A DNA stretch of 61,892 nucleotides from NCBI GenBank assembly GCA_009842325.1, contig VYFQ01000007.1:119448-181339 (forward strand), read 5' to 3'. The notes below the pieces were generated by a model. The model saw nothing but the letters and a program-made list of their open reading frames with translations. It was not told the DNA's origin and did not search any database. Positions 33,832-42,445 of the stretch are shown piece by piece; the first letter of the stretch is position 1; every line of letters begins with the position of its first letter. The translations under genes were made by a program, and so were the position numbers. The stretch is from Acidimicrobiaceae bacterium. Lineage in GTDB: Bacteria > Actinomycetota > Acidimicrobiia > Acidimicrobiales > Aldehydirespiratoraceae.

Positions 33832-36177
33832 CTAGTCCTCCTTGGCGCCCTTGGCCGGCTCAGCGGGCACGACTATTGCGATCTCGGTCCTGTCGGGTCT
33901 GGTGGCGGCGGACGCGGTCGGCGCCTTCTCGGCCCGGCCCCGCACGTAGTTGTTGACCATCACCGCCACCAGCAGCAAGGCCCCCAGCACCAGGAACCGC
34001 CAGTCGCTGTTCCATTGGGCGAAGCCGATGCCCTGGGAGATCATTCCCCAGATCACCGCGCCGATGCCGGCGCCGAGCGCCGATCCGTACCCGCCGGTGA
34101 GCAGGTTGCCACCGACCACCGCCACGATGATGTAGCGGAACTCGTTGCCGTCGCCCACGTTGGCCTGCACCGCGGTGAGCCGGAAGGCGATCAGCATGCC
34201 GGTGATCCACGCCGCCCCCGACACCATCATGAACAGCGTGGTCTTGGTGCGCGCCGCCGGCACGCCCACTGAGCGGGCGGCCTCCTTGTTGCCGCCGACG
34301 GCCATGATCCAGCTGCCGAACTGCGTGCGCATCAGGAGCCACGAACCGATGGCGGCAAAAACCAGGAACGACAGCACGACCACACCGAACTGGGTCTGCG
34401 GGCATCTGAGCTCGCCGTCGGTGCCGACGGTGCAGATCGTCTCCAGTTCGCTGCCGGTCACGAACATCAGCCGGGTGGCGACGCTGAGAAGCACCGATCC
34501 GATGCCCACCGTTACCAGTGCCCGTCCGACCCCCTCATCGCGGGTCAGCAGGGTGCGTCCCACCGTTCCCACGGCGTAGGCCACGAAGCCCACGATGCCC
34601 CCCTTGGCCACCCCGGTGAGCAGGGCGTAGAGGATCCCGTCGCCGTCCACCAGCTCGATCACGGCGAACACGACCACGGCGGCCACGCCCAAGGCGGCGC
34701 AGACGTGCATCCAGCGACCGAACTGCGGGGGCGGAGGTGCCGTGGTGCGGACGGCACTCAGGTAGCGGGCCACCGCGGAGGCGGCCAGCAACAGGGCCAC
34801 CAGCAACAGCACCGTGAACAACTCGACCCGCAGCTTGCGTGACGCCGATTCAGACTGGATGAAGAAGGCCAGCACGACGATCGCCGCCGAGATGGCCAGA
34901 GAGACCGTCACCGCGGGCTGCACCCGCCGGGCGGTCGACCACAGCAGCATGATCCCTAGGAGCGCGAGCCCGCCGAACAGGATGACGCGGGCGGCCTGCA
35001 CCGTCACCAGGAAGCTGATCGTCGGCAGGGCGACGAGCACCGCCCCGAACATGGGATATCCGGGGGTGATGCGTCCCAGGGCCGCCACCACGGCCAGCAC
35101 ACCGACGGCGGCGATTCCCAGCGCGAACACGAACTTGCCGAACGATCCGCTCAGGAAGCCCAGCTGGGAGGAGTCGGTGGCGTCCATGACCACCGCGATG
35201 ATCATGGAGACGACCAGGGCCGCGATGCCGCTGATCAGGTACTGCCACCACCGGGCCGAGGTTCCGCGCTCGGACCGGTCCGGCGCCTCATAGCGGAACC
35301 GGCACCAGCCGGCGACCTTTGCCAGCACGCCGGCGGCCACGAGGATGCCGCCGATCCAGTTGGACGTGGTCCCGTCCTGGGCCAGCAGGTAGATCAGGCC
35401 CACTAGGGCCAACACGGTGCCGCCGGCCGCTACGACCAGCCCCGCGACGTTCGGAGACTGGCGCCGGGCGTACGTCAACTCGAACGTCCCGATCATCAGG
35501 GCGGCGATCCCGCCGATGAGCAGCAGGGCCCACATCTCGTCGCGGACTATCCACAGGTTGGACCAGGTGCGCGTGTCCCAGAGGTGGTTGTTGCGAAGCC
35601 ATTCCGCACCGAAGATGCCGTTCCAGAATTCGTAGCCCTCAGCCTCGTCGAGACCCTCGACCAGCACCTTGTTGGTGAACAGCTTGGAGAAGCCGAGCTT
35701 GGCCCCGATCAGCATGAAGAACGTTCCCAGCGTCACGATGAAGCTGGGTAGCGATGTCTTCTCCACGACGGTGCCGTTGAACCACCCGATCGCCAGGGCG
35801 AACGCCAGCGACAGCGGCACCGCGATATGGAGTCCCAGCCCGGCGCCGTTGATGTCGTTGGCCAGCAGGATGGCGATGAGGGCCGTCGCCCCGGTCATGG
35901 CGCCCGACGACAGGTCGAACTCGCCGCCGATCATCAGCAGCGCGACGGGAACGGCCATCAACCCCAGGTAGGCGGCAACGTCGAGGAAGTTGGCCGTGCC
36001 CCCTACGGTGCCGAAGGGAGCGGACACCAGCCAGAACAGCAGCCAGACGCCGACGGCCCCCAGCAGGGCCCCGATCTCCGGCCGGGTCAGCAGCGTCTGG
36101 ATCGGCCCCCTATGGGCCAGCCGCTCGTCGCCGCCGGCAGCGGCTTCGGCGGGCTTGTCGGTGGTCGTGTCGGCCAT
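33832..36177 (-). CDS. Oversized RbsC-type ABC permease (781 residues) with a large central insertion
   Basis: RbsC-like permeases usually have 320-400 residues; this one has 781. The first part of the core is at about 55-235 ([20 protein letters not shown], then [18 protein letters not shown]). The second part resumes at about 600 ([40 protein letters not shown]). Between them, about 240-595 adds roughly 350 residues with some eight more hydrophobic helices, not seen in ordinary members. The frame is open throughout. The start is ATG at 36177 after GGGGG rather than the TTG four codons earlier. It is predicted to import inositol with its neighbours. Confidence 0.88.
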   Translation of the reverse strand: MADTTTDKPAEAAAGGDERLAHRGPIQTLLTRPEIGALLGAVGVWLLFWLVSAPFGTVGGTANFLDVAAYLGLMAVPVALLMIGGEFDLSSGAMTGATALIAILLANDINGAGLGLHIAVPLSLAFALAIGWFNGTVVEKTSLPSFIVTLGTFFMLIGAKLGFSKLFTNKVLVEGLDEAEGYEFWNGIFGAEWLRNNHLWDTRTWSNLWIVRDEMWALLLIGGIAALMIGTFELTYARRQSPNVAGLVVAAGGTVLALVGLIYLLAQDGTTSNWIGGILVAAGVLAKVAGWCRFRYEAPDRSERGTSARWWQYLISGIAALVVSMIIAVVMDATDSSQLGFLSGSFGKFVFALGIAAVGVLAVVAALGRITPGYPMFGAVLVALPTISFLVTVQAARVILFGGLALLGIMLLWSTARRVQPAVTVSLAISAAIVVLAFFIQSESASRKLRVELFTVLLLVALLLAASAVARYLSAVRTTAPPPPQFGRWMHVCAALGVAAVVVFAVIELVDGDGILYALLTGVAKGGIVGFVAYAVGTVGRTLLTRDEGVGRALVTVGIGSVLLSVATRLMFVTGSELETICTVGTDGELRCPQTQFGVVVLSFLVFAAIGSWLLMRTQFGSWIMAVGGNKEAARSVGVPAARTKTTLFMMVSGAAWITGMLIAFRLTAVQANVGDGNEFRYIIVAVVGGNLLTGGYGSALGAGIGAVIWGMISQGIGFAQWNSDWRFLVLGALLLVAVMVNNYVRGRAEKAPTASAATRPDRTEIAIVVPAEPAKGAKED

Positions 36178-36262
36178 TTGATCCCCCAATGGCTAGTTGA
36201 CTCAAGCCGGTCGCCCCGGGGCCTTGCGGCGACCGGACGTTTTCTCATGTCCGCCCAGCATC

Positions 36263-36287
36263 GGGGCCTGCCACAGGGGCAGGCCCC
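36263..36287 (-). terminator. Hairpin between the binding-protein and permease genes
   Basis: GGGGCCTGCC-ACAGG-GGCAGGCCCC forms a perfect 10-bp stem. No T tract follows in the direction of transcription, so it more likely dampens read-through or protects the upstream mRNA than ends transcription fully. Confidence 0.55.
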
Positions 36288-36310
36288 GCGCTGGGGGGGA
36301 AGTTAGCAGA

Positions 36311-36344
36311 GAGGGGGCGGCCGGCCGCCGCCGGCCGCCCCCTC
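36311..36344 (-). terminator. Strong GC hairpin just after the binding-protein gene
   Basis: Two 15-base arms (GAGGGGGCGGCCGGC and its exact complement) flank a four-base loop, 17 bases after the stop of the binding-protein gene. With the second hairpin nearby it fits the common arrangement that gives more binding protein than permease. Confidence 0.6.
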
Positions 36345-36360
36345 CTGCCGCGTCAGTTGA

Positions 36361-37413
36361 CTAGCGAGTGCCCTGCTGTACCAGAGCCTTGACGACGGAG
36401 GCGTTCGCGGTGTCCACGAAGCCCGGGCCCGTGAGGATGGGCAGACCGCCGCCGGCGGTGTTCTGGTTGGTGGCCTGCAGGTACATGAGGACCACTGGCA
36501 GGTAGCCCTGCAGATACTGCTGCTGGTCGACGGTGAAGGCCACGTCGCCGGCCTCGATGGCATCGATGAGGTCGCCGGAGAGGTCGAAGCCGCCGATCAC
36601 CAGATCGCGCCCGGCCTGCTCGCCTGCGGCCAGAGCCCGCAGAGGCAGGTTCGGGCCGACGCCGAGGACGCCGTCGATGGACGGATCGGCCTGCAGGAGA
36701 GCCGCGATGCTGTTCTGCTGCTCGTCGGGGTTGGCGTCAAGGCCGACGAACTCGGAGGTCACGTCGCCGTTGAACGTCTCGGCCAGGCCCTCGCAGCGCT
36801 CCTCGAGCGCCACGTTGGACTGCTCCTGGCGGGCGCACAGCACGTGGGTGGCGCCCAGCGCGTTGAAGCGCTCGCCCGCGCCGTTGCCGGCCACGACCTC
36901 GGTCTGGCCGACGTGGGTGACGGCGCCGAGGTCCTTGTAGTTGTTCACGCCCGAGTTGAGCGTGTACAGCGGGATGCCGGCTGCCACGACGCCGGCGGCC
37001 GCGTCGCTCACGCCGGCCGGGTCTGCCAGCGAGATGGCGATGCCCGAGGAGCCCGACGCCACTGCGGCCTCGATCTCCTGGGCCTGGGCCAGGGCGTCGT
37101 TGTTGGAGCCGAAGTACACGACGTCGCAGCCGATGGCTGCCGCGGCGTCCGCAACGGCCACCTCGACCACGGACCAGAACACGCCGGAGTCACCATGCGT
37201 GATCACGTGGAACGTGTGGTCGCAGCCCTGCGTCTCGACGACGTCATCGGCAGCCGCGGTGGTTGCCGGGGCCTCATCATCAGCCGGGGCAGCCGCTTCG
37301 GCCGGCTCGGCCGGAGCGGCCGGTTCCGGTGCATCGTCGCCGTCGTCGCCGCACGACGCGGCCACGAGCGTGATGGCGAGCACCACGGCAAGCAGCTTCA
37401 ATAGTCTTGACAT
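36361..37413 (-). CDS. Inositol/sugar ABC importer solute-binding lipoprotein
   Basis: A 350-residue periplasmic-binding-protein-I type protein. The lipoprotein signal is LKLLAVVLAITLVAASCGDD, with an Ala/Pro/Glu linker to about residue 60. The ligand fold includes HVITHGDSGVFWSVVEVAVA, DVVYFGSNNDALAQAQEIEA, a hinge ISLADPAGVSDAAAGVV, VLGVGPNLPLRALAAGEQAG and IGGFDLSGDLIDAIEAGDVA. It matches ribose/inositol-type binders. A clear GGAGGGA lies upstream of the ATG at 37413. Two hairpins separate it from the permease. Confidence 0.92.
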   Translation of the reverse strand: MSRLLKLLAVVLAITLVAASCGDDGDDAPEPAAPAEPAEAAAPADDEAPATTAAADDVVETQGCDHTFHVITHGDSGVFWSVVEVAVADAAAAIGCDVVYFGSNNDALAQAQEIEAAVASGSSGIAISLADPAGVSDAAAGVVAAGIPLYTLNSGVNNYKDLGAVTHVGQTEVVAGNGAGERFNALGATHVLCARQEQSNVALEERCEGLAETFNGDVTSEFVGLDANPDEQQNSIAALLQADPSIDGVLGVGPNLPLRALAAGEQAGRDLVIGGFDLSGDLIDAIEAGDVAFTVDQQQYLQGYLPVVLMYLQATNQNTAGGGLPILTGPGFVDTANASVVKALVQQGTR

Positions 37414-37418
37414 TGTTG

Positions 37419-38369
37419 TTATCCCTCCGGGAATCGGTGGTTGTTGTGCATTGCTCCGCTGCCCGCGCGGGCGGGCACCAGACCTCGCAGGAAGTCGAGG
37501 CTCAGATCGGCGTTGCGTCTGAGCCAAGCCACCGCTGAGAGGTCTCCCTCCGCGATGGCGGCATCCTGCTCCAGGACGTACCAGAGGTCCCGTCCTGACT
37601 CTTCGAGACGGGCGACGATCTCGGTGATCGCCACCTCTCCTCGACCAAGGGGCGGGAACAGGCCGCGCTGCACTGCCTGCATGAGCGTCAACTCCCCCGC
37701 CGTCAAACGCGTTCCGAGGGCGGGATCCACATCCTTGAGGTGGACGAGTCCCACGCGGTGCGCGTAACGATCCAGCAGTTCCATTACGTCGGTACCGCCC
37801 AGGGTGAGGTGGGCAGTGTCCAGAACGAGCGAGACCTCCGACCCCTCCAGGACCCGGGCGAGTTCGGCGTCGGTCTCGACCAGCGAGCCGAAGTGCGAGT
37901 GGTAGACCTGCTTCAGACCGTGCGAGTCGACCAATGCGTCGACCTCGGCCAGTGAATCGCACAACACTGCCCACTGGCGGTCGGTGAGCGGCTGCTGGCG
38001 CCAGTGGTCTGGGTGACTCACGGCGCAGGTCACGAAGAACTTGCCTCCGCCGCCGCCGATGAGCTCGGCCCAGCGGTTAGCAGCAGCGCGTGCCTCGCCG
38101 GCCCGGTCCGGGTCGTGCAGGACCAGGGGCACGAACCCGCCCAGCAGGCCGAGGCCGTGACGGTCGAGCGTCGAGCGCAACTCGGCCGGTTCGGTGGGGA
38201 GATAGCCGAAGGAGCCGAGTTCGGTGTGGGTGAAGCCCGCGGCTGCCATCTCAGCCAGTACCCGGTCGACGGGAAGCTGGTATCCCCAGCCTGGCACCTC
38301 GCACACGCCCCAGCTGATCGGAGCGGTCGCCACACGGTCGAGCAGCGCGGTGCCTACAGCGGCCGTCAT
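37419..38369 (-). CDS. iolE: 2-keto-myo-inositol dehydratase IolE
   Basis: A 316-residue xylose-isomerase-like TIM barrel. It opens with the IolE mark ATAPISWGVCEVPGWGYQLP, followed by LGSFGYLPTEPAELRSTL, VYHSHFGSLVETDAELARVL, LVLDTAHLTLGGTDVMELL and VGLVHLKDVDP, which supply the metal ligands (His, Glu, Asp, His). It dehydrates 2-keto-myo-inositol to the trihydroxycyclohexane-dione. It is the first gene of the island, divergent from lacI and facing the twin operators. The start is ATG 38369; an earlier ATG at 38393 is possible. Confidence 0.9.
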   Translation of the reverse strand: MTAAVGTALLDRVATAPISWGVCEVPGWGYQLPVDRVLAEMAAAGFTHTELGSFGYLPTEPAELRSTLDRHGLGLLGGFVPLVLHDPDRAGEARAAANRWAELIGGGGGKFFVTCAVSHPDHWRQQPLTDRQWAVLCDSLAEVDALVDSHGLKQVYHSHFGSLVETDAELARVLEGSEVSLVLDTAHLTLGGTDVMELLDRYAHRVGLVHLKDVDPALGTRLTAGELTLMQAVQRGLFPPLGRGEVAITEIVARLEESGRDLWYVLEQDAAIAEGDLSAVAWLRRNADLSLDFLRGLVPARAGSGAMHNNHRFPEG

Positions 38370-38676
38370 GGGATACCCGCAGCCAGCCCGCATGCTGTCT
38401 TGGACTTGGCGTCTCCCGTCGGCATGTCCGTTCTAACCCCCGCCCACGCCTCGATTAGAGCGCTCTACTTTGAATTAGAGCGCTCTAATGGTCTATCGTG
38501 CCCTGCGTGACATGTCAAGCCGGAAGAGGCCGAGCGGATAGGTGAGCGAATCCGGCCCATACGGGCGAGGCCGTGGCCCGAGCGGCCCGTGAGCGCAGCG
38601 AACAAGAGCGGGAGTGACACCGCTGCGACGCGACCGGCCCTCTGCCGGTTCGCGCTCACTCCAGGTCGGAGCTGAT
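38370..38676. other. Divergent iolE/lacI control region (no gene)
   Basis: This 307-base gap holds the two LacI-type operators at 38454-38489. Between them and lacI is a GC-rich stretch with no open frame that I would call a gene. A ggag element lies upstream of the lacI ATG. Promoter boxes are not clear by eye. Confidence 0.7.
38454..38489. promoter_or_regulatory. Twin LacI-family operators
   Basis: Two palindromes lie 20 bp apart centre to centre. The first is ATTAGAGCGCTCTA (12-bp perfect core at 38456-38467) and the second is the perfect 16-mer ATTAGAGCGCTCTAAT at 38474-38489. The central CG dyad is the hallmark of LacI/GalR operators. They sit between the divergent iolE and lacI genes and would let one regulator control both directions. 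I noticed no further copy in the window. Confidence 0.85.
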
Positions 38677-39720
38677 ATGAACCGCCCGACCATGGAGGAC
38701 GTCGCCGAGCGGGCGAAGGTGTCGCGCGCCCTGGTGTCGCTGGTCATGAACAACTCGCCGCAGGTCTCCGACGAGAAGCGGCGCGCCGTGCTGCAAGCCG
38801 CCCGGGAGCTCGGCTACCGGCCCAACCTCGTGGCCCGCAACCTGGCCCAGCAGCGCACCCACACCATCGGGGTTCTCGTCGACGACTTCCGCAACCCGTT
38901 CTTCGGCGAGGTCGTAGACGGGATCGAGGCCGAGGCCTCCGAACACGGCCTCAGAGTGCTGATCCTCAACGGACATCGCGATACCTGGCGCGAGCTCGAC
39001 GCGATCGAGACCTTCCTTCAACTGCGGGTGGAGGGAATGGCTCTGGTGGGCGCACGCCTCGGCGACGACGACATAGCTCAGATAGGCACCGCAACGCCGT
39101 GCGTGATCGTGGCCAGCGGCACTGTCCATCCCGGAACCGACACGGTGGGCACGGACGACCGCCGGGGGGCAGAGCTAGCCGTGGAGCACTTAGCCGCGCT
39201 GGGCCACACCCGCATCGTCCATATGGACGGCGGGCGCAACGCGTCCGCCGCGGAACGCAGCGCGGGCTACGAGTCGGGCATGCGGGCCGCAGGCATCGGC
39301 GAGTTCATCGACGTCCGGCCCGCGGGCGACGACGAGGCCGACGCACTGGCCGTCATCGACGCGCTGCTGGCGGAGGAAGACCCGCCCACCGCCATCTTCG
39401 CCTTCAACGACCTGCTCGCGGCAGGGGCGCTCAACCGTCTGGCCGACGCCGGCATGGCGGTGCCCGGTGACGTGTCGCTCGTCGGCTTCGACAACACCTT
39501 CATCTCCGCCCTGCGCCACCTGTCGCTCACCACCATCAACCAGCCGAAGCTGGCCATGGGCCGTCTGGCGGTCGGCACGCTGCTCCAGCGCCTTTCCGAC
39601 GGCTCCGGCGAGCCGATCCGCCACATGCTGAAGCCCGAACTGGTAGTACGGGGCACCACCGGACCGCCTTCAAGCGGGTCGCCTCACCCCGGCGCACTCT
39701 CTGGCCCACACGGGACCTGA
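38677..39720 (+). CDS. LacI-family repressor of the inositol cluster
   Basis: A 347-residue LacI/GalR protein. The HTH and hinge read MEDVAERAKVSRALVSLVMN, then RAVLQAARELGYRPNLVARN. The effector domain follows (HTIGVLVDDFRNPFFGEVVD, FDNTFISALRHLSLTTINQP). The ATG at 38677 is preceded by GGAG, and the longer open frame upstream is not needed. The likely ligand is inositol or a pathway intermediate, inferred from the divergent iolE gene and the paired operators. Confidence 0.92.
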   Translation: MNRPTMEDVAERAKVSRALVSLVMNNSPQVSDEKRRAVLQAARELGYRPNLVARNLAQQRTHTIGVLVDDFRNPFFGEVVDGIEAEASEHGLRVLILNGHRDTWRELDAIETFLQLRVEGMALVGARLGDDDIAQIGTATPCVIVASGTVHPGTDTVGTDDRRGAELAVEHLAALGHTRIVHMDGGRNASAAERSAGYESGMRAAGIGEFIDVRPAGDDEADALAVIDALLAEEDPPTAIFAFNDLLAAGALNRLADAGMAVPGDVSLVGFDNTFISALRHLSLTTINQPKLAMGRLAVGTLLQRLSDGSGEPIRHMLKPELVVRGTTGPPSSGSPHPGALSGPHGT

Positions 39721-39722
39721 CC

Positions 39723-40328
39723 ATGCTCGACCATGTCTTCACCGACGCCATCGGCGCTCTGCGAGACGCCTTCGAGGACGCCCTGCTGGAGCGGCAGGCG
39801 GGCGAGGAGCGGTTCCAGACAGACGTGCTGGCGGGCGACATCGCCTGGGAGAACTCGTATGCCCTGCCCGGGGAGGGGCAACCGCCAAGAGTGTGCGCCG
39901 ACGTGAGCTGCGTGTGGCCCACCTGGTCCCAGGCCGCCTACTTGAGCTGGTACGCGGGCGAGAGCTCCGCCGAGCCGCCCCGCATCGAGATCAAGATCCT
40001 GCTGCGGGCCCAGTGCCTGGCCGAGTCACCCGACCCCGCCATGGTCCTCGATGTTCTGCCCCCGACCAGCCCCGACATCGGCAGCGAGTCGCTAGCGCGA
40101 GGCGGACCCAGGGTGGAGTCGCTGTACGCCGACGATCTCGACGACGCCGACGCAACCGAGCACGCCATCGATGTCAGCTACGAAGGGGTCTACGAGCTCG
40201 ACGAGGCGGGCCTGTCCGACGGTGCGGAGCTCGACAAGCACTTCACCGCGCTGGGCGGCTGGATCGCCTCGATGCTGGTGCGCCTGGGCGACCTCAAGCT
40301 GCGCTACAAGCCGGCTCTGGCGGACTGA
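39723..40328 (+). CDS. Hypothetical acidic protein downstream of lacI
   Basis: A 201-residue soluble, acidic protein (DAFEDALLERQAGEERFQTD, CVWPTWSQAAYLSWYAGESS, LGGWIASMLVRLGDLKLRYK). It has no signal, no membrane helix and no motif I recognise. It starts two bases after the lacI stop, so it is surely co-transcribed. It could modify regulator function or be unrelated; nothing in the sequence decides. Confidence 0.65.
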   Translation: MLDHVFTDAIGALRDAFEDALLERQAGEERFQTDVLAGDIAWENSYALPGEGQPPRVCADVSCVWPTWSQAAYLSWYAGESSAEPPRIEIKILLRAQCLAESPDPAMVLDVLPPTSPDIGSESLARGGPRVESLYADDLDDADATEHAIDVSYEGVYELDEAGLSDGAELDKHFTALGGWIASMLVRLGDLKLRYKPALAD

Positions 40329-40333
40329 CCGGA

Positions 40334-40351
40334 GCCCCACTCCGGTGGGGC
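40334..40351. terminator. Hairpin between convergent genes
   Basis: GCCCCAC-TCCG-GTGGGGC forms a 7-bp stem with a tetraloop in the 72-base gap between the hypothetical gene (plus) and the crotonase gene (minus). It probably works as a two-way terminator, though it has no T run. Confidence 0.55.
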
Positions 40352-40400
40352 CGGCAGGGTGGTGGCGCCAGCCGGGCTTGATGGGGCTCGGCAGGACCGT

Positions 40401-41240
40401 CTAGAGGCCCTTGCGAACCTCGCCCAAGTCCTCGAAGTCCGCGGCGCGGCCCTCGGACTGGGCCTTGAGCGACTCGATGATGTCGTCGGGATGGAGCATT
40501 CCCGACTGCCACAGCGCGATGTGGCGCAGCGACTCCTCCACCGAGTGGTCCCGGCTGTAGTTGATCGCCTCCTTGGTGCCGTAAAGCGCCAGCGGCGACT
40601 TGGAGGCGATTTCGGCGGCAATGTCCATCACCGCCTCCATCATCGAGGCGTGGTCGTCGAAGACCTCGTTGACCAGGCCCAGCTCGCGGGCCCGCTGCGC
40701 CGGCATGCGTCGCCCGGTGTACGCGTACTCGCGGGCCACTCCGGCAGGTATGAGCTTGGGCAGGCGCTGAAGCGTTCCGACGTCGGCGGTCATGCCGATG
40801 TTGATCTCATGGATCGAGAACCAGGCGTCGGCGGTGGCGTAGCGGCAGTCGGCGGCGGTCACGAGGTCGACGCCGCCGCCCACGCAGGCGCCCTGGATGG
40901 CGGCCAGCACCGGCATCCGGGCCTCCTCCAGCGCGGTCAGAGACCGCTGCAGGTGCAGGAGGTTCAGACGCACGTTCGCCCGCTGCCGGCCGACCTCGCC
41001 CGACTCGGTGGCTATGCCGGAACCACTGGTGAAGACCGAGAGATCCATGCCAGCGCAGAAGTGGCGCCCCTCAGCGGATAGCACGATCACCCGTGCCCGG
41101 CCGGCGTCGGAGATCTCGTCCACGATCGCCGGCAGCTCCGACCAGAACGCCGGGATCATCGAATTGGCCTTGTCGCCGCGGCTGAGCCGCACGTGCGCGA
41201 TGCCCCGGGATTCCTCGACCTCAAAACACTGGTAGCCCAT
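40401..41240 (-). CDS. Enoyl-CoA hydratase/isomerase family protein
   Basis: A 279-residue crotonase with GRHFCAGMDLSVFTSGSG (first oxyanion loop) and IQGACVGGGVDLVTAADCRY (second loop), then FSIHEINIGMTADVGTLQRL, where an acidic residue is placed as in dienoyl-CoA isomerases, and EYAYTGRRMPAQRARELGLV. The D-V-G after T-A suggests a delta3,5-delta2,4-dienoyl-CoA-isomerase-like branch, but this is tentative. A TetR gene lies 27 bases upstream on the same strand. Confidence 0.87.
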   Translation of the reverse strand: MGYQCFEVEESRGIAHVRLSRGDKANSMIPAFWSELPAIVDEISDAGRARVIVLSAEGRHFCAGMDLSVFTSGSGIATESGEVGRQRANVRLNLLHLQRSLTALEEARMPVLAAIQGACVGGGVDLVTAADCRYATADAWFSIHEINIGMTADVGTLQRLPKLIPAGVAREYAYTGRRMPAQRARELGLVNEVFDDHASMMEAVMDIAAEIASKSPLALYGTKEAINYSRDHSVEESLRHIALWQSGMLHPDDIIESLKAQSEGRAADFEDLGEVRKGL

Positions 41241-41267
41241 TCCGGCAGCGTACCGGCGGCAGGACGG

Positions 41268-41885
41268 CTAGTTCGTGGCGGAGGACGGGCTGGCGGCCTC
41301 CAGCAGCCTCAAGATCAGCGCATCCCACTCCTCGCTGGGAACATGGCGCTCCTCGGGCTGCGAGGAGATGACCAGATGCATGCCGAGGCTGATGGCCTGG
41401 TACAGGGCGACTATGGCGTTCGTGCTCAGATCGGGGTCTATGGACCCCTCGGCCTTGCCCCTCGAGACGATGGCGCCCAGTTTCGAGGCCTCCTCCTTCA
41501 TCGAGTGGGCGACGGCCGCCCGGAAGCTGTCATCGCGCCGCGCGCTCACGCAGGCTTCGAGCATCACGTCGCGAGCGACGACGTCATCGGTCGAGATGAG
41601 GGCCGCGCCGACTGCTGCGAGCGCCTCCCGGGCAGGAGCCTCGTTGCTGGCCGGCGGAAGGTGCATGCACTTCGGAACGATGTAGCGCACCGCGGCGATG
41701 ATGAGATCGCGCTTACCGGGCCAGCGAGAGTAGATCGCGCCGGTGGTCAAGCCGGCACGCCGAGCGATCTGGGCGACCCTGGCCGCCTCGAACCCGTGCT
41801 CCGCGAACGCAGCGACGGCCGCTTCCAGCAGGCGCTCCGTCGTGTCCTGCGCCCGGCTTGGGCCGTCGTTTGAGCCAGGATCCAT
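41268..41885 (-). CDS. TetR-family transcriptional regulator
   Basis: A 205-residue TetR protein. The HTH region is TTERLLEAAVAAFAEHGFEA, then ARVAQIARRAGLTTGAIYSR and WPGKRDLIIAAV. The C-terminal ligand domain is helical (VARDVMLEACVSARRDDSFR). It is co-oriented with the downstream crotonase gene and probably controls acyl-CoA metabolism, as TetR proteins with that neighbour often do. Confidence 0.9.
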   Translation of the reverse strand: MDPGSNDGPSRAQDTTERLLEAAVAAFAEHGFEAARVAQIARRAGLTTGAIYSRWPGKRDLIIAAVRYIVPKCMHLPPASNEAPAREALAAVGAALISTDDVVARDVMLEACVSARRDDSFRAAVAHSMKEEASKLGAIVSRGKAEGSIDPDLSTNAIVALYQAISLGMHLVISSQPEERHVPSEEWDALILRLLEAASPSSATN

Positions 41886-41904
41886 TCTCTGGTCCAGACC
41901 GAAT

Positions 41905-41917
41905 AATAATCGTTATT
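41905..41917. promoter_or_regulatory. AT-rich inverted repeat upstream of tetR
   Basis: AATAA-TCG-TTATT lies 20 bases upstream of the TetR start, in an AT-rich patch (41895-41960) that stands out in this GC-rich window. It is a possible TetR operator or promoter element. Confidence 0.4.
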
Positions 41918-41993
41918 GTATAGAATGGGCTGTCATTGTCTATAACTGTATTAGCTGCCGTGGTCGAAACCCACGGCAGGCTCGCACAGCGGA

Positions 41994-42437
41994 TCAGAAC
42001 CGGGCGGCGAATACGCGCAGGTTTCGCTTCCATACGGCGCTAAGCACCGGACGGGCCGCGTAGGCGCCCAATGGGCCACCCATCCACCACGGGAACCGGA
42101 GCGTCTCGGTCCACTCGAAGCGGGTGTGGACGGCGCCGTTCGGGCCGTCGGTGGCCGAGAGCAGGAAGCGTCCGACGCCGGAGACGACGCCGGTGTGCCG
42201 GATGCCCATCGCCTCGCCGGCCCGCCACTCGGTCACCTCCATCCGGTCGGTGAGCTTCAACGGACCGAGCACGGTGTCGCACTCGAAGCGCACACCGACG
42301 CCCTCGGTGGCATCGGTCAGGAAGCGGATCGAGGCGGCGTCGCTCATCCAGCGGACATGGCTGGCAATGTCGCGGAGGTCCTCCCACACGTCAGCCGGCC
42401 CGGCGGGCACCACCGTCGAGACGCGGATGCTCGCCAT
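41994..42437 (-). CDS. SRPBCC (START/polyketide cyclase-like) domain protein
   Basis: A 147-residue single-domain SRPBCC protein. It has the typical opening IRVSTVVPAGPADVWEDLRD, HVRWMSDAASIRFLTDATEG, an FECDTVLGPLKLTDRMEVTE strand run, and a C-terminal helix (PVLSAVWKRNLRVFAARF). Such proteins bind hydrophobic ligands. It is eight bases downstream of the PfkB kinase gene. Confidence 0.85.
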   Translation of the reverse strand: MASIRVSTVVPAGPADVWEDLRDIASHVRWMSDAASIRFLTDATEGVGVRFECDTVLGPLKLTDRMEVTEWRAGEAMGIRHTGVVSGVGRFLLSATDGPNGAVHTRFEWTETLRFPWWMGGPLGAYAARPVLSAVWKRNLRVFAARF

Positions 42438-42445
42438 GAGCCGGT

